Shown here: positions 37,320 through 46,611 of the stretch, in pieces
Numbering within the stretch: position 1 is the stretch's first letter
Layout: each line of letters starts with the position of its first letter
NCBI RefSeq assembly: GCF_040833965.1
Contig: NZ_CP162142.1
Coordinates: forward strand, 2,844,001-2,908,000
Length of the DNA stretch: 64,000 nt
DNA from: Leptospira sp. WS39.C2
Lineage (GTDB): Bacteria > Spirochaetota > Leptospiria > Leptospirales > Leptospiraceae
Reading direction: 5' to 3'
Made by a program: the position numbers and the translations under genes
The notes under the pieces: model-generated
Database searches by the model: none
The model's input: the letters and a program-made list of their open reading frames with translations, nothing else
What the model was told of the DNA's origin: nothing

Positions 37320-38174
37320 ATGAAACAATCCCCATTTTCAATCGTAAAACTAGCATTATTCACCACAACCTTACTGACAATAGGTTGTGGTACGATGTTT
37401 AAACCCACAACACATAGACCCATACAAATATATACAGAACCAATGGAAGCAAGCATTTACCTTGATGATGAAAAAGTAAGCGAAACATTCCACCAAATTG
37501 ATTACCCAGTAAAATCCGATAAAAAATTCACTTATCGAATTGAAAAAAATGGTTTTGAACCAAAAACGATCGTTATCGAGAAAAAGTTTAATAAGTTTGC
37601 ATATTGGAATTTACTAACGGTTCTCTTTTCTCCTGTTTTATTTCTTATTGATCATACAAACGATGCCTTATTTGTTTATAAATCTCCAGAAGAAAATATC
37701 AAATTAGATGTTAACGAAAAATTCAAAGAAAAGACGGACACTACAACTTACAAACAATTTGAATCAGAACGTTCGAAAGTAAAAAACAACAAAGGTCTCA
37801 TCTTGTTTGATGGATATGTAACAGGAGTCCTAGTAAAAGATGGTGATGGGAACCAATATGATATTAAGTCAGCCCCCTTCCTTTTTTTGCCTGGGAATTT
37901 TGAAGTACAATCAAAATTTTACATCACTTATGATAGTGGGAATTATAGATATACTCGAACTGCAAAAACACCTGTCACAAGCAAACTGACACTTCAACCC
38001 GCTTCCGTTACGGCTGTTTGCACAGATTTTGATCATGCAAAACAATCCTCAACTCATACACTTATTTCCTCCGGAAAACCAAATCCATATTTGGGTTCAG
38101 ATGTTGTACTAAGAAATTTTAATCTAACAAGGTATTGCCCTGAATTAAAATTCTGGGAAAAGGATAAAAAATAA
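37320..38174 (+). CDS. Putative lipoprotein with PEGA-like N-terminus
   Basis: From the ATG at 37320 the protein is 284 residues (a second ATG, at 37308, would add four residues). The N-terminus is a signal peptide with LTIGC-GTM, a plausible lipidation cysteine. The following IYTEPMEASIYLDDEKV resembles the PEGA domain of surface-associated proteins, and TYRIEKNGFEPKTIVIE continues it. A hydrophobic stretch (FAYWNLLTVLFSPVLFLIDH) near residue 85-105 follows. It lies 195 bases after the divergent SPOR gene, in what looks like an accessory block. Function unknown. Confidence 0.68.
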   Translation: MKQSPFSIVKLALFTTTLLTIGCGTMFKPTTHRPIQIYTEPMEASIYLDDEKVSETFHQIDYPVKSDKKFTYRIEKNGFEPKTIVIEKKFNKFAYWNLLTVLFSPVLFLIDHTNDALFVYKSPEENIKLDVNEKFKEKTDTTTYKQFESERSKVKNNKGLILFDGYVTGVLVKDGDGNQYDIKSAPFLFLPGNFEVQSKFYITYDSGNYRYTRTAKTPVTSKLTLQPASVTAVCTDFDHAKQSSTHTLISSGKPNPYLGSDVVLRNFNLTRYCPELKFWEKDKK

Positions 38175-38266
38175 GGTCATCAAAAACCATTGGATCGATT
38201 GATTGGTTTGTACTTTTGAAGAAAGAAAATCAATTTGAATGAATAACAATTGAATGAAATTTGATT

Positions 38267-38294
38267 CATAAGAAACTGGAAAGAGTTTCTTATG
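38267..38294 (+). promoter_or_regulatory. Start-codon-sequestering hairpin of the methyltransferase gene
   Basis: CATAAGAAACT and AGTTTCTTATG are perfect 11-base inverted arms around a six-base loop, GGAAAG. The right arm contains the start codon of the downstream gene (ATG at 38292-38294) and the purine-rich ribosome site lies in the loop and the stem start. Such a stem would hide the start codon in the RNA, so initiation could depend on melting or a bound factor. Whether it is functional is inference. Confidence 0.55.
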
Positions 38295-38918
38295 AATTGC
38301 CCACTTTGTGAATCAACTTCAAACCCATTTCATAAAAACAAATTTAGATCTTATCACCGATGTTCGAACTGTTTATCTATTTTTATGGATAAAGAATATT
38401 GGCCAACAAATGAAGAAGAGAAACGCAGGTATTTAGAACATAACAACGATATTTTGGATATAAAATACCAAAATTTTTTAAAACCCATTGTAGAAAAAGT
38501 TCTAATAACACAAACTCCAGATGATATTGGCCTGGATTATGGTGCGGGGCCAGGTCCAGTTGTAGAATACTTACTTTCACAATCTGGATATAAAATCAAT
38601 TTGTATGATCCCTTTTTCCATCCACAGAAAGAAAACTTAAAACGAATGTATGACTACATTATCCTCACCGAAGTTGTAGAACATTTCCATCATCCAAAGG
38701 AAGAATTTGAAAATCTAAAATCATTATTAAAGGAAAACGGAAGGTTGTATATCTTGACACATCCTTATGACGATTCGATCATTTTTGAAAAATGGTATTA
38801 TAAAAATGACCAAACCCATACATTTTTTTATACAAAAGAATCATTTGAATGGATTAAAGAGGAAATTGGGTTTAAAAATTTGGAGATTCAGGATCGAATT
38901 ATTTTATTCAAAAAATAA
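38292..38918 (+). CDS. Zinc-ribbon class I SAM methyltransferase
   Basis: This 208-residue protein has an N-terminal zinc ribbon (CPLC near 3-6 and CSNC near 24-27) and a Rossmann methyltransferase core with the SAM loop LDYGAGPGPVVEYLL near 80-94 and YIILTEVVEHFHHP near 118-131. It resembles the Methyltransf_23-type enzymes acting on sugars, quinones or lipids; the substrate is not evident. Its start codon is buried in a strong hairpin. It follows the PEGA-like lipoprotein by 117 bases, with only the LamG gene beyond. Confidence 0.8.
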   Translation: MNCPLCESTSNPFHKNKFRSYHRCSNCLSIFMDKEYWPTNEEEKRRYLEHNNDILDIKYQNFLKPIVEKVLITQTPDDIGLDYGAGPGPVVEYLLSQSGYKINLYDPFFHPQKENLKRMYDYIILTEVVEHFHHPKEEFENLKSLLKENGRLYILTHPYDDSIIFEKWYYKNDQTHTFFYTKESFEWIKEEIGFKNLEIQDRIILFKK

Positions 38919-39020
38919 TATGTACCGAACAACATGCCAATCATCGACAGAATTCACACACTCAAACGGTTTTTCATCAAGATTCATTGATAAAACAAAT
39001 GAGTCCAAATCAATCAAACA

Positions 39021-39923
39021 CTAAGGAAGGCTCATCAAAGTGGAAATATCACTGGCATTCAGTTGGCGTTCTTTAAAAAACCAAATATCATCCAACATTC
39101 CTACAAAAAATTGAGATGGATACGCATATCCGATATTAAGTGGTGTTCCATTATGCCATTGGTTTGGCGAAATACCTGTGGTACACCCTTCATAAGAACC
39201 AAAGTTAGAAGTATTACCTGTAATTACACCATTGACCCAGATAGTTCCTTGGCGAGTGGATCCATTATGAACATAGGCAATGTGAGTCCAAACATTTGCA
39301 GTGACAGCTGAAGAGGAAGTCACCGATATACCATCTATGTTACCACCACCAGCGATCCAAAAAGAAAGAAACTCTGGATTCCCTGAAACATTGAGAGTCA
39401 TTGTGATTCCAGGATTGAAGCTTGGTGCTGCTTGGTATCCCAAAATTCTATTATTAGAAGTTAGATTTGAATAAATCCAAAATGTGATGGCAAAATCTTC
39501 ATGACAAAGGGGAACAAAGTCACTGGCAAACAATTGATTTGTACCATTAAAGGACGCACTACCATTTGTTAGGTTAGAGTGACCGACAGCATAAGAAGGA
39601 CCGGAAGTCGCAGGCCAAACCCCACCAGGGGAATAACCATGCCGTGCGTTTCCGCTCATATCATTGGAGTTTCCATCGAGTGGATACCATGCGAAAAGTC
39701 CCGAAACCAGTGAGGACGGAATTTCGTAACTGCGTTCCGTACTTGCGTTTTTAGGGGTACAACTTCCATCCAACAAACATTGTAAAATTTTAGTTTCCCT
39801 AAAAGAACGGCTTTCATAGTCCCCTGTATTATTAAAAGAACTTGGCTGACAAAAAAAACTAACGCTGAAAAAAAATACCAACACTAGGAACCGTTCGGTG
39901 ATTAGAAAATTATGCCTCTCCAT
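39021..39923 (-). CDS. LamG/concanavalin A-like surface lipoprotein
   Basis: From the ATG at 39923 the protein is 300 residues. The N-terminus is a signal peptide (FLVLVFFFSVSFFC) with a probable lipidation cysteine, preferred over an upstream start that would add 25 hydrophilic residues. The body is a LamG-type domain: SGLFAWYPLDGNSNDMSGN, the FAITFWIYSNLTSNNRILG strand, TANVWTHIAYVHNGST and MLDDIWFFKERQLNASDIS, with paired cysteines in the latter half. It is likely a surface carbohydrate- or protein-binding lipoprotein. It diverges from the AraC-DISM gene. Confidence 0.85.
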   Translation of the reverse strand: MERHNFLITERFLVLVFFFSVSFFCQPSSFNNTGDYESRSFRETKILQCLLDGSCTPKNASTERSYEIPSSLVSGLFAWYPLDGNSNDMSGNARHGYSPGGVWPATSGPSYAVGHSNLTNGSASFNGTNQLFASDFVPLCHEDFAITFWIYSNLTSNNRILGYQAAPSFNPGITMTLNVSGNPEFLSFWIAGGGNIDGISVTSSSAVTANVWTHIAYVHNGSTRQGTIWVNGVITGNTSNFGSYEGCTTGISPNQWHNGTPLNIGYAYPSQFFVGMLDDIWFFKERQLNASDISTLMSLP

Positions 39924-40021
39924 GATTCCAAAGCATATCTGAAATAAGGGAATCGTCGTCCGAAGATATATTTTTGGACATTTTTTCCACTTGCCCAATT
40001 GGTCCGTTCTACTGAAAACTT

Positions 40022-41596
40022 ATGGTGATGCGGCTGAAGTACTGTTTTCTAATCTATATTAGTTTATTTTTCTGTAATTGCTCCTATTTTTACGAAAACA
40101 ACATTACAAACAAATTCGAATATTTTGAGGATATGACTCATAATGTAGAAATTACCAATATAGATTCGGTGCCTAAATGGAATTCATTCAGAGAGAACAC
40201 AATGAATTTTCAATACACAAAAAGTGTCATTTGGCTTCGGGCGAGAACTTCCAATGAAACGTTTAAACCTGGGAGTATACTTTCTTTTGAGTGGCGAGTT
40301 CTAGATAACATAAAACTGTTTTTTCCAAATTCTAATAGTTCATATATAGAATTCCAAACAGGAGACAGTTACCCGAAGGTAAGTTGGGCTGTACCAGAAG
40401 GTTTAAACCCCAGTTTTCGAATCCCTTACCATTCCACTGAAAAATATTTCTACATCCGATTGCAATCGAGTTCCTTAATTTCATTTCCAATATTATTACT
40501 GAATGAAAAAGAATTTCAAAATAAAACCATTTTAGAAACTTCCATCAATTGGTCTTTAGTTTGTATTTGCGCTATCATGTTTATCATTAGTTTGTTTTAT
40601 GCACTCGCATTCCGAATGTATGCTTTTTTATACTACTCTATCTATGTCGTTACACATACACTATGGTACAACACACAATATGGAAATTCCTTCCACAGTT
40701 TTTGGCCTTACGCAACTTGGTGGCAGAGTAAAGCAATTTTATTCTTTTTATCAATTGGTGTAGCTACTTCTTTTCAGTTCACGCGACTATTCCTTCAAAC
40801 AAAAATCAAAACTCCAATTGCTGATAGAATATTGCTCTTTTTTGCATTGCTTGGTTGTCTTTTGGCTGTAGCAATTTTGTTTTCGGATGAATATGCTCTT
40901 TTATTTAAAGTGATTCAATTAACCTATATCGTTTCTATTCCGTTTATACTCCTAACAGGAATTCGAGTATTTATTTTAGGGGATAAAAAGATTGTATTCT
41001 TTTTATTGAGTTGGGGCATATACTTCGTATTCGGATATATATCTATTTTCTACTATTTAGGAATTACAAAGTATTCCTTATTAGTTGCTTATGGTCCAGT
41101 ATTTGCTTTCCCAATAGATTTTTTCTTTTTGTTATTCAATTTATTCCAAAAATACCAAGACCTTACATTAAGTCGAAATAATATTTCAGAACGAATGCTC
41201 AAACTTGAGTCACAATTGAGTAACAGGTATTCCAAATCTAAATTAGAAAAAATCGATTATAATCATTATATTCAAAAGTTAGAATTATGGATGAAAGAGT
41301 CAAAACCGTATCTCGATGAAATGATGGACTTAGAAAAAACGGCGAAAGCAATTGGACTAAATGTCCAACAAACTTCGGAATTGATCAATGCAAAGTTAGG
41401 TCAAAGTTTTCGATCCTTCGTCAATTCATATCGAATCGACGAAGCAAAACGTTTATTAAAAAATAATTCAGAACTAACCATTTTGTCCATTGCATTTACA
41501 ACTGGATTTGGATCGAAATCTAGCTTCAACTCAGAGTTCAAAAAAACTTTAGGGATAACTCCATTGGAATACAGAAAGAATAAACAATTGGATTAA
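40022..41596 (+). CDS. Membrane-bound AraC-type regulator with 7TM-DISM sensor
   Basis: A 524-residue protein. After a signal-like start ending FFCNCSYF comes an extracytoplasmic 7TMR-DISMED2-like beta domain (about 30-165, with VIWLRARTSN and PGSILSFEWR), seven membrane segments (about 180-380), a short coiled linker, and an AraC HTH domain (about 425-522: AKAIGLNVQQTSELI, AIAFTTGFGSKSSFNSEFKK, LGITPLEYRKNK). A DNA-binding domain on a seven-helix membrane sensor means transcription would be controlled at the membrane without proteolysis or a kinase. It converges on the SpoIIE gene with four bases between stops. Confidence 0.88.
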   Translation: MVMRLKYCFLIYISLFFCNCSYFYENNITNKFEYFEDMTHNVEITNIDSVPKWNSFRENTMNFQYTKSVIWLRARTSNETFKPGSILSFEWRVLDNIKLFFPNSNSSYIEFQTGDSYPKVSWAVPEGLNPSFRIPYHSTEKYFYIRLQSSSLISFPILLLNEKEFQNKTILETSINWSLVCICAIMFIISLFYALAFRMYAFLYYSIYVVTHTLWYNTQYGNSFHSFWPYATWWQSKAILFFLSIGVATSFQFTRLFLQTKIKTPIADRILLFFALLGCLLAVAILFSDEYALLFKVIQLTYIVSIPFILLTGIRVFILGDKKIVFFLLSWGIYFVFGYISIFYYLGITKYSLLVAYGPVFAFPIDFFFLLFNLFQKYQDLTLSRNNISERMLKLESQLSNRYSKSKLEKIDYNHYIQKLELWMKESKPYLDEMMDLEKTAKAIGLNVQQTSELINAKLGQSFRSFVNSYRIDEAKRLLKNNSELTILSIAFTTGFGSKSSFNSEFKKTLGITPLEYRKNKQLD

Positions 41597-41600
41597 TATG

Positions 41601-43553
41601 TTATGTTTTTTCTTTTAATTCGATCAACTTGGGATTATTAGGTTCTAAGGATTCGATTTGTTTTAGTAAGTATACGAACCGATCTTTATCTCCATTAATA
41701 CTACAAACATCTGCTAAATGAATTAAATTTCGAATGTTATGTGGTTGGCGCAATCGAACACGCTCACTCAACTCTTGGGATTCTTCTAAAAAGGATTTTG
41801 ATTTGTAAATTGAATACAATCGTTTATACAATACAGATGTATGAAACATCCAACTGGTATCGGATGGAAAATTCTCTAAAGCTAAACTCGCATACTCAAC
41901 CGCTTTCAGTAAAATATTCTCTTTTTCGTATAAACGAGTGATGTATTTTAATTCCTTAATAGAAATTTCTAATGCAGAATTATACGATAAAAGTATGTCC
42001 AATGCTTTACTATGTTGTTTTTGTTTGATAAATTTTTTGGCTTCTTCCCAATAAATTCCAGGTTTTGAAAACGATCCTAAATTATACTCTAAGGATATCA
42101 TACTTAAATCATCAGAGAAATTTCCTTTCGTTTTTAAAATAGAGATCACTGATTCCAAATCTCCATCTGATTCTTCAAGACAATTCAAAATCAGGTTTTG
42201 ATCTTCATTGATTTCACGATACCTTCCTGATTGCGAAATTACAATATCATCTTTTCCATCTGAACCACAAATGATTTTATCTCCTTTTTGCAACTGGAAC
42301 ACTGAGATAAATCGATTTGTTGGAACTTCCATTACACCCAATTTGTAATAGTGAATCTCATCTTCGATAAAACTTGCTTTTCCATCTCGGTACAAAATGA
42401 TCCAAGGGTGTTCCAAATTGATAAAGTATAAAGTACCTGTAGATTCTTCTAAAAGGCCAAGAACAGCCGAAACTAACATCGCTCCATCAAAGGTCTCAAA
42501 TATTTTTTGAAGATCCAAATAACAATCGTGTAACCATCGCTCAGGTGACCTGTTTGAAGAAGTTGGATCCATTTTAGAACGTATTACAATCGAATTGTAA
42601 ACTGCACCAAGAACAATGGCTCCTCCTGCTCCCTGGATTGATTTACCCATTGCATCACCATTAATAAAGGCCTTATATCGTTTCCCTTGTAAAATTAGAT
42701 TATAAACAGATAAATAATCTCCACCTAACTGGTATTCCTTACCACGAAAATTAAATTTTTTGTATTGGCTTAGTAAGGTGTTGATTGTTACAGCGTTCCC
42801 ATCAAATTCTTTTCCGATGAGTGGATCAAATAATAATGTAGTGAGAAAATAATCCCCATCTTGTTGGGACTTTAATGTGTGAAGTTCGTTAGCTGTTTTT
42901 GTGACTTCTTCGTTTTTTTTAGTGATCAAAAGATGATTTAAAAATGAATGGAATCGATATCTTTCGATGATGAGTCCACTAAATACACCTAATACATAAC
43001 TTAGAACTAAGTTTTGCATTGAATACTCAGCTGCTGGTGTGTTTAAGTCTGGTTTATAAATAAAAACAGATAGTAAGAATAAAAATATGGAAATCGGATA
43101 ATAAATAAAAAGAGTTTTTCTTGGCAGAGGTAAAAATGATAGTATGATCACCACCATCTGCAATCCAGAAACATAAGGAGCATCGTCGGCGATTCTACCT
43201 GTAAAGAATGATGTTGTAAACAACACATATCCATACAATACATAACCCCAAGTTAAACCTTCTATTCTAGATTGAACGTTTCTTGAATGATTGAATAATA
43301 TTAGAAAAATGTAAAAAACACATAATAAAGTGAACCCAATGCGAAAATAGAACATCTCGGGGAATTCAGGATGGAGTTTAGCATCCGTATCAAAAGCAAA
43401 CCCAAGTAAAGCGATACTCCCGATAATACTTCCAGGGAATTGTATGATTCGGGAATGACGATCTAATTCTTTACAATATTCTAAATTGTATATTTCCCTT
43501 TCTGGGATTAAGTCAAAATACTTGGATACAATCGACTTTAAGGTCCGAAACAC
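41601..43553 (-). CDS. Multispanning membrane SpoIIE/PP2C phosphatase with TPR tail
   Basis: A 650-residue protein with about six transmembrane helices (to residue 200), a SpoIIE-type phosphatase (about 220-470: LGGDYLSVYN, INGDAMGKSIQGAGGA, MLVSAVLGLLEE, ICGSDGKDDIV) and C-terminal TPR-like helices (about 500-650). The metal-binding aspartates lie in GGDY, NGDA and SDGKDD. Its phosphatase domain parallels the C-terminus of the giant kinase at the left edge, including the ERW or EKW segment after it. It probably dephosphorylates STAS-type partners. Confidence 0.88.
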   Translation of the reverse strand: MFRTLKSIVSKYFDLIPEREIYNLEYCKELDRHSRIIQFPGSIIGSIALLGFAFDTDAKLHPEFPEMFYFRIGFTLLCVFYIFLILFNHSRNVQSRIEGLTWGYVLYGYVLFTTSFFTGRIADDAPYVSGLQMVVIILSFLPLPRKTLFIYYPISIFLFLLSVFIYKPDLNTPAAEYSMQNLVLSYVLGVFSGLIIERYRFHSFLNHLLITKKNEEVTKTANELHTLKSQQDGDYFLTTLLFDPLIGKEFDGNAVTINTLLSQYKKFNFRGKEYQLGGDYLSVYNLILQGKRYKAFINGDAMGKSIQGAGGAIVLGAVYNSIVIRSKMDPTSSNRSPERWLHDCYLDLQKIFETFDGAMLVSAVLGLLEESTGTLYFINLEHPWIILYRDGKASFIEDEIHYYKLGVMEVPTNRFISVFQLQKGDKIICGSDGKDDIVISQSGRYREINEDQNLILNCLEESDGDLESVISILKTKGNFSDDLSMISLEYNLGSFSKPGIYWEEAKKFIKQKQHSKALDILLSYNSALEISIKELKYITRLYEKENILLKAVEYASLALENFPSDTSWMFHTSVLYKRLYSIYKSKSFLEESQELSERVRLRQPHNIRNLIHLADVCSINGDKDRFVYLLKQIESLEPNNPKLIELKEKT

Positions 43554-43570
43554 GATGGTTTATTAGACGA

Positions 43571-43594
43571 AAAAACCCGCACAAAGGCGGGTTT
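43571..43594 (-). terminator. Rho-independent terminator of the cta operon
   Basis: AAACCCGC and GCGGGTTT arms around a six-base loop are followed on the minus strand by a T-run of six. It lies 25 bases after the stop of ctaF, ending the cytochrome oxidase operon and insulating it from the SpoIIE gene. Confidence 0.85.
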
Positions 43595-43618
43595 CTCCAA
43601 ACTTAAACTTTCTAATTA

Positions 43619-44215
43619 TTAGAAAAAAGTTTTTACCGGTGATTCTGTTGTAGGTGCGATCCGAGAAATGATATCACCAAAAGAGAAAGCAAAAAGCAAT
43701 GCAAGGAATGCAAATGCTGAGAGGAAAATCACGCGATTTAGCATATTGTCATACTTTAAGTGCATAAAGTATGCTAATACGAAAAATGCCTTACAAGTTG
43801 CCACAGCCATTGCTACAATCATATTCCACTTTCCTAAATCGTATTGGGCAACCCAAACAGTTACGAAAGTTCCAAAGAAAAGAGCAAGTAACACATACAC
43901 GTATGTTTTAATGGATATTACATGGTGTTCGTGTTCTTCTTCCTCTTCGCCATCTTCTACCCACATAGAGGCAGAAGCATGGTCTTCTTTATGATCTTCA
44001 TCACCCAGAACAAATTTCAACAATTTGTTATCTTTGTTTTCTGATGTGAATTTTGCAAAACGATCTGTTTGGAAAAATTGACCAAACCAGTTTACAATAA
44101 ATCCAAAAATGGTAGCAGTTGCAATTCCTGGTGCAAAAATTCCAAATCCAAGAACAGGTGTAAAAACAGCCGCAAGTGCAATGAAGTAAAGTCCGTAATT
44201 AATTACGTATTCCAT
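43619..44215 (-). CDS. ctaF: Cytochrome c oxidase subunit IV with N-terminal extension
   Basis: The 198-residue protein has the COX4_pro core at about 103-190 (TYVYVLLALFFGTFVTVWVA, CKAFFVLAYFMHLKYD) and a third helix beyond. Bacterial subunit IV is normally about 100 residues; this one carries an extra 100-residue N-terminus with two hydrophobic stretches and an acidic, histidine-rich linker (EDHKEDHASA, EEEEEHEHH) that could bind metal. It is the last gene of the operon, 13 bases after ctaE, followed by a clear terminator. Confidence 0.85.
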   Translation of the reverse strand: MEYVINYGLYFIALAAVFTPVLGFGIFAPGIATATIFGFIVNWFGQFFQTDRFAKFTSENKDNKLLKFVLGDEDHKEDHASASMWVEDGEEEEEHEHHVISIKTYVYVLLALFFGTFVTVWVAQYDLGKWNMIVAMAVATCKAFFVLAYFMHLKYDNMLNRVIFLSAFAFLALLFAFSFGDIISRIAPTTESPVKTFF

Positions 44216-44228
44216 TTTATATTCCTTT

Positions 44229-45002
44229 TTATCCTACCAAGTATAGAAGTGGGAAGAGGTAAATCCATACCAAGTCCACAACGTGCCAAAATAAACCTAC
44301 ACCTTCCACTGGAGTGTAGTATTCAGGTCCAACTTTTCTTCTTAATGTTTTGATGAAAATCCAGAAGATTAGGAGTGCACCCGCAACTACGTGGATCCCG
44401 TGAAGACCAGTCATTACGAAGTAAAAACCATAGAACATTTCCCATTTTGGTTGGGAGATCACAGCTTTTAAGCGAGTGACTTCTTCTGCACTGACATGGT
44501 TTTTTTCAAGCTCAGCTGGATTTTTTAATAGAGCAGAAATTTTAGATTCACATTCTGCTCTTTTTCCACCTGCCCCACACTTTGGGTCAACTAACGAAAA
44601 TTTGCCGGGAACAGTTCCTACATGGAACTTGTGGCTATATTCGAAGTATTTGATGACCATGAAGGCACCTGCACAAGCAATTGTGAGAGCAAGCATAATG
44701 GCAGCGATTTTATGGAGACCACGTTGCACATAATTGATTGCAGCAGCCATTGTAAAGGAACTTACAAGAAGGACCACTGTGTTCACAGCACCCATCTTCC
44801 AATCTAATGTTTCCGAACCATTTTTGAAAACAGTTGGGTAAAGAGAATGGTAAATGAGGTAACCTACGAATAGGCCACCGAACATAAGGATCTCAGTGCA
44901 AAGGAATAACCAAATTCCTTGTTTGGAAGAGGCGTACTGGTGGTCCGCACTCTTAAAATGGTGTTGGTGATGAAATTCACTTGAAGAACTAACGGAAGTC
45001 AT
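44229..45002 (-). CDS. ctaE: Cytochrome c oxidase subunit III
   Basis: This 257-residue polytopic protein has the subunit III core: GIWLFLCTEILMFGGLF near residue 29, then VNTVVLLVSSFTMAAAIN, and FVMTGLHGIHVVAGALLIFW with VEGVGLFWHVVDLVWIYLFPLLYLV at the end. Between helices about 100 and 190 is an inserted, cysteine-containing loop (CGAGGKRAEC) not seen in most relatives. The gene overlaps ctaD by 14 bases. Confidence 0.92.
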   Translation of the reverse strand: MTSVSSSSEFHHQHHFKSADHQYASSKQGIWLFLCTEILMFGGLFVGYLIYHSLYPTVFKNGSETLDWKMGAVNTVVLLVSSFTMAAAINYVQRGLHKIAAIMLALTIACAGAFMVIKYFEYSHKFHVGTVPGKFSLVDPKCGAGGKRAECESKISALLKNPAELEKNHVSAEEVTRLKAVISQPKWEMFYGFYFVMTGLHGIHVVAGALLIFWIFIKTLRRKVGPEYYTPVEGVGLFWHVVDLVWIYLFPLLYLVG

Positions 45003-46602
45003 ATGGCCCTGCAGTTACTGTTGGAGTATTGATAAAGTTTTCGTGTGGAGGAGGAGAAGACGTTTGCCATTCGAGTGTTTTTGCACCCCAAGGGTTATCA
45101 GACGCTTTTTCCCCTTTGAAAATTCCATGAATGATGGTGATGAGTCCTACCAAAAATCCAAGACCAATCAGCCAAGATCCCACTGTAGAGATTTGGTTGA
45201 GGTTTGTGTATTCAGGAAGGTAATCAAAGTAACGTCTTGGCATTCCCATAGCCCCTAGTACGAATTGTGGGAAAAAAGTGACATTAAATCCAGTGAAAAT
45301 AAGAACCCAAGAGATTCTTCCACCTAGGTCAGAAGTCATCCTTCCAAACATTTTTGGAAACCAGTAGTAGATACCGCCCATAAGAGCCATAAGAGTTCCA
45401 CCCACCATTACATAATGGAAGTGAGCTACCACGAAGTAAGTGTCATGGAAGTGAACGTCCATACCAGTTGATGCAAGGAATACACCTGTCAAACCACCGA
45501 TGGTAAAGAGGAACATAAAACCAAGAGCGAAGAGCATTGGCGCTTCGAAAGTAACCGTTCCGCGATACATTGTAGAGATCCAGTTGAAGAGTTTGATTGC
45601 AGTTGGAACTCCAACAAACATCGTGATGATGGAGAAAATAATTCCAGCAAGAGTGGATTGGCCAGACACAAACATATGGTGTCCCCAAACAAGAAAGGAT
45701 ACTGCTGCAATCGCTACCGAAGAATAAGCAATCGCACGATATCCAAAGATGGTTTTTTTAGAGAACGCAGTGATGAGTTCAGAGATCACACCCATCGCAG
45801 GTAGAATCATGATGTACACCGCAGGGTGGGAGTAGAACCAAAAGAAGTGTTGGAAAAGAACTGGGTCTCCCCCAAGGTCTGGATCAAAAATTCCCACACC
45901 GAGAGTTTTCTCAGCTCCAATGAGGAGGAGAGTGATGGCAAGGATTGGTGTTGCAAGGATCTGAATGATAGATGTGGAATAGAGAGCCCAAATCATGAGT
46001 GGGATTCTGTCCATTGTCATTCCTGGTGCTCGGAGTTTATGAGTGGTTACAATGAAATTGAGTCCCGTTAAGATGGAAGAAAACCCCATTGTGAAAGCAC
46101 CCAAAACAAGTAAAATCACCCCATTGCCAGTTTTTGCAGTCGAGTAAGGAGTGTAAAATGTCCATCCTGTGTCCACTTGGTTAAAAATCATCGAAGAAGC
46201 AGCAATCGCAGCACCTGCAATGAAGATGTAGTAAGACGCAAGGTTGAGCCTTGGGAAAGCAACGTCTTTGGCACCAAGTTGGATCGGGAGGACAAAGTTT
46301 CCAAGGAAAGCTGGAATTCCAGGAATGATCACCATGAATACCATGATGGCACCATGAAAAGTCATAAACTTATTATAAGTGTCTGGATCCAAAAGAGGTT
46401 CTGCACCGAATTTTGCTAAGTGCAGTCGAATTCCTAAAGCAAAGAAACCACCAATTAAGAAAAGGGTGGCTACTGTTGCAAAGTACATAAGTCCAATGCG
46501 TTTGTGGTCTAGAGTGGTCATCCAAGACCAGATTCCAGATCCGTGGTTCAGGTAATTATGGTCTGTGTGACCATGTTCGGTTTTTGTATGTGCTGAACTC
46601 AT
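44989..46602 (-). CDS. ctaD: Cytochrome c oxidase subunit I, A2-type
   Basis: This is the 537-residue catalytic subunit. Heme a is ligated through His83 (FMTFHGAIM) and His396 (VVAHFHYV), heme a3 through His394, and CuB through His259 and the His308-His309 pair (WGHHMF). Helix VI reads FYSHPAVYIMILP (256-268): the YS pair and the missing GHPEV glutamate mark the A2 subfamily of heme-copper oxidases, as in Thermus and Rhodothermus. Tyr263 can crosslink with His259. The gene overlaps ctaE and starts 9 bases after the ctaC stop. Confidence 0.95.
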   Translation of the reverse strand: MSSAHTKTEHGHTDHNYLNHGSGIWSWMTTLDHKRIGLMYFATVATLFLIGGFFALGIRLHLAKFGAEPLLDPDTYNKFMTFHGAIMVFMVIIPGIPAFLGNFVLPIQLGAKDVAFPRLNLASYYIFIAGAAIAASSMIFNQVDTGWTFYTPYSTAKTGNGVILLVLGAFTMGFSSILTGLNFIVTTHKLRAPGMTMDRIPLMIWALYSTSIIQILATPILAITLLLIGAEKTLGVGIFDPDLGGDPVLFQHFFWFYSHPAVYIMILPAMGVISELITAFSKKTIFGYRAIAYSSVAIAAVSFLVWGHHMFVSGQSTLAGIIFSIITMFVGVPTAIKLFNWISTMYRGTVTFEAPMLFALGFMFLFTIGGLTGVFLASTGMDVHFHDTYFVVAHFHYVMVGGTLMALMGGIYYWFPKMFGRMTSDLGGRISWVLIFTGFNVTFFPQFVLGAMGMPRRYFDYLPEYTNLNQISTVGSWLIGLGFLVGLITIIHGIFKGEKASDNPWGAKTLEWQTSSPPPHENFINTPTVTAGPYDFR

Positions 46603-46611
46603 CTCTCTTCC

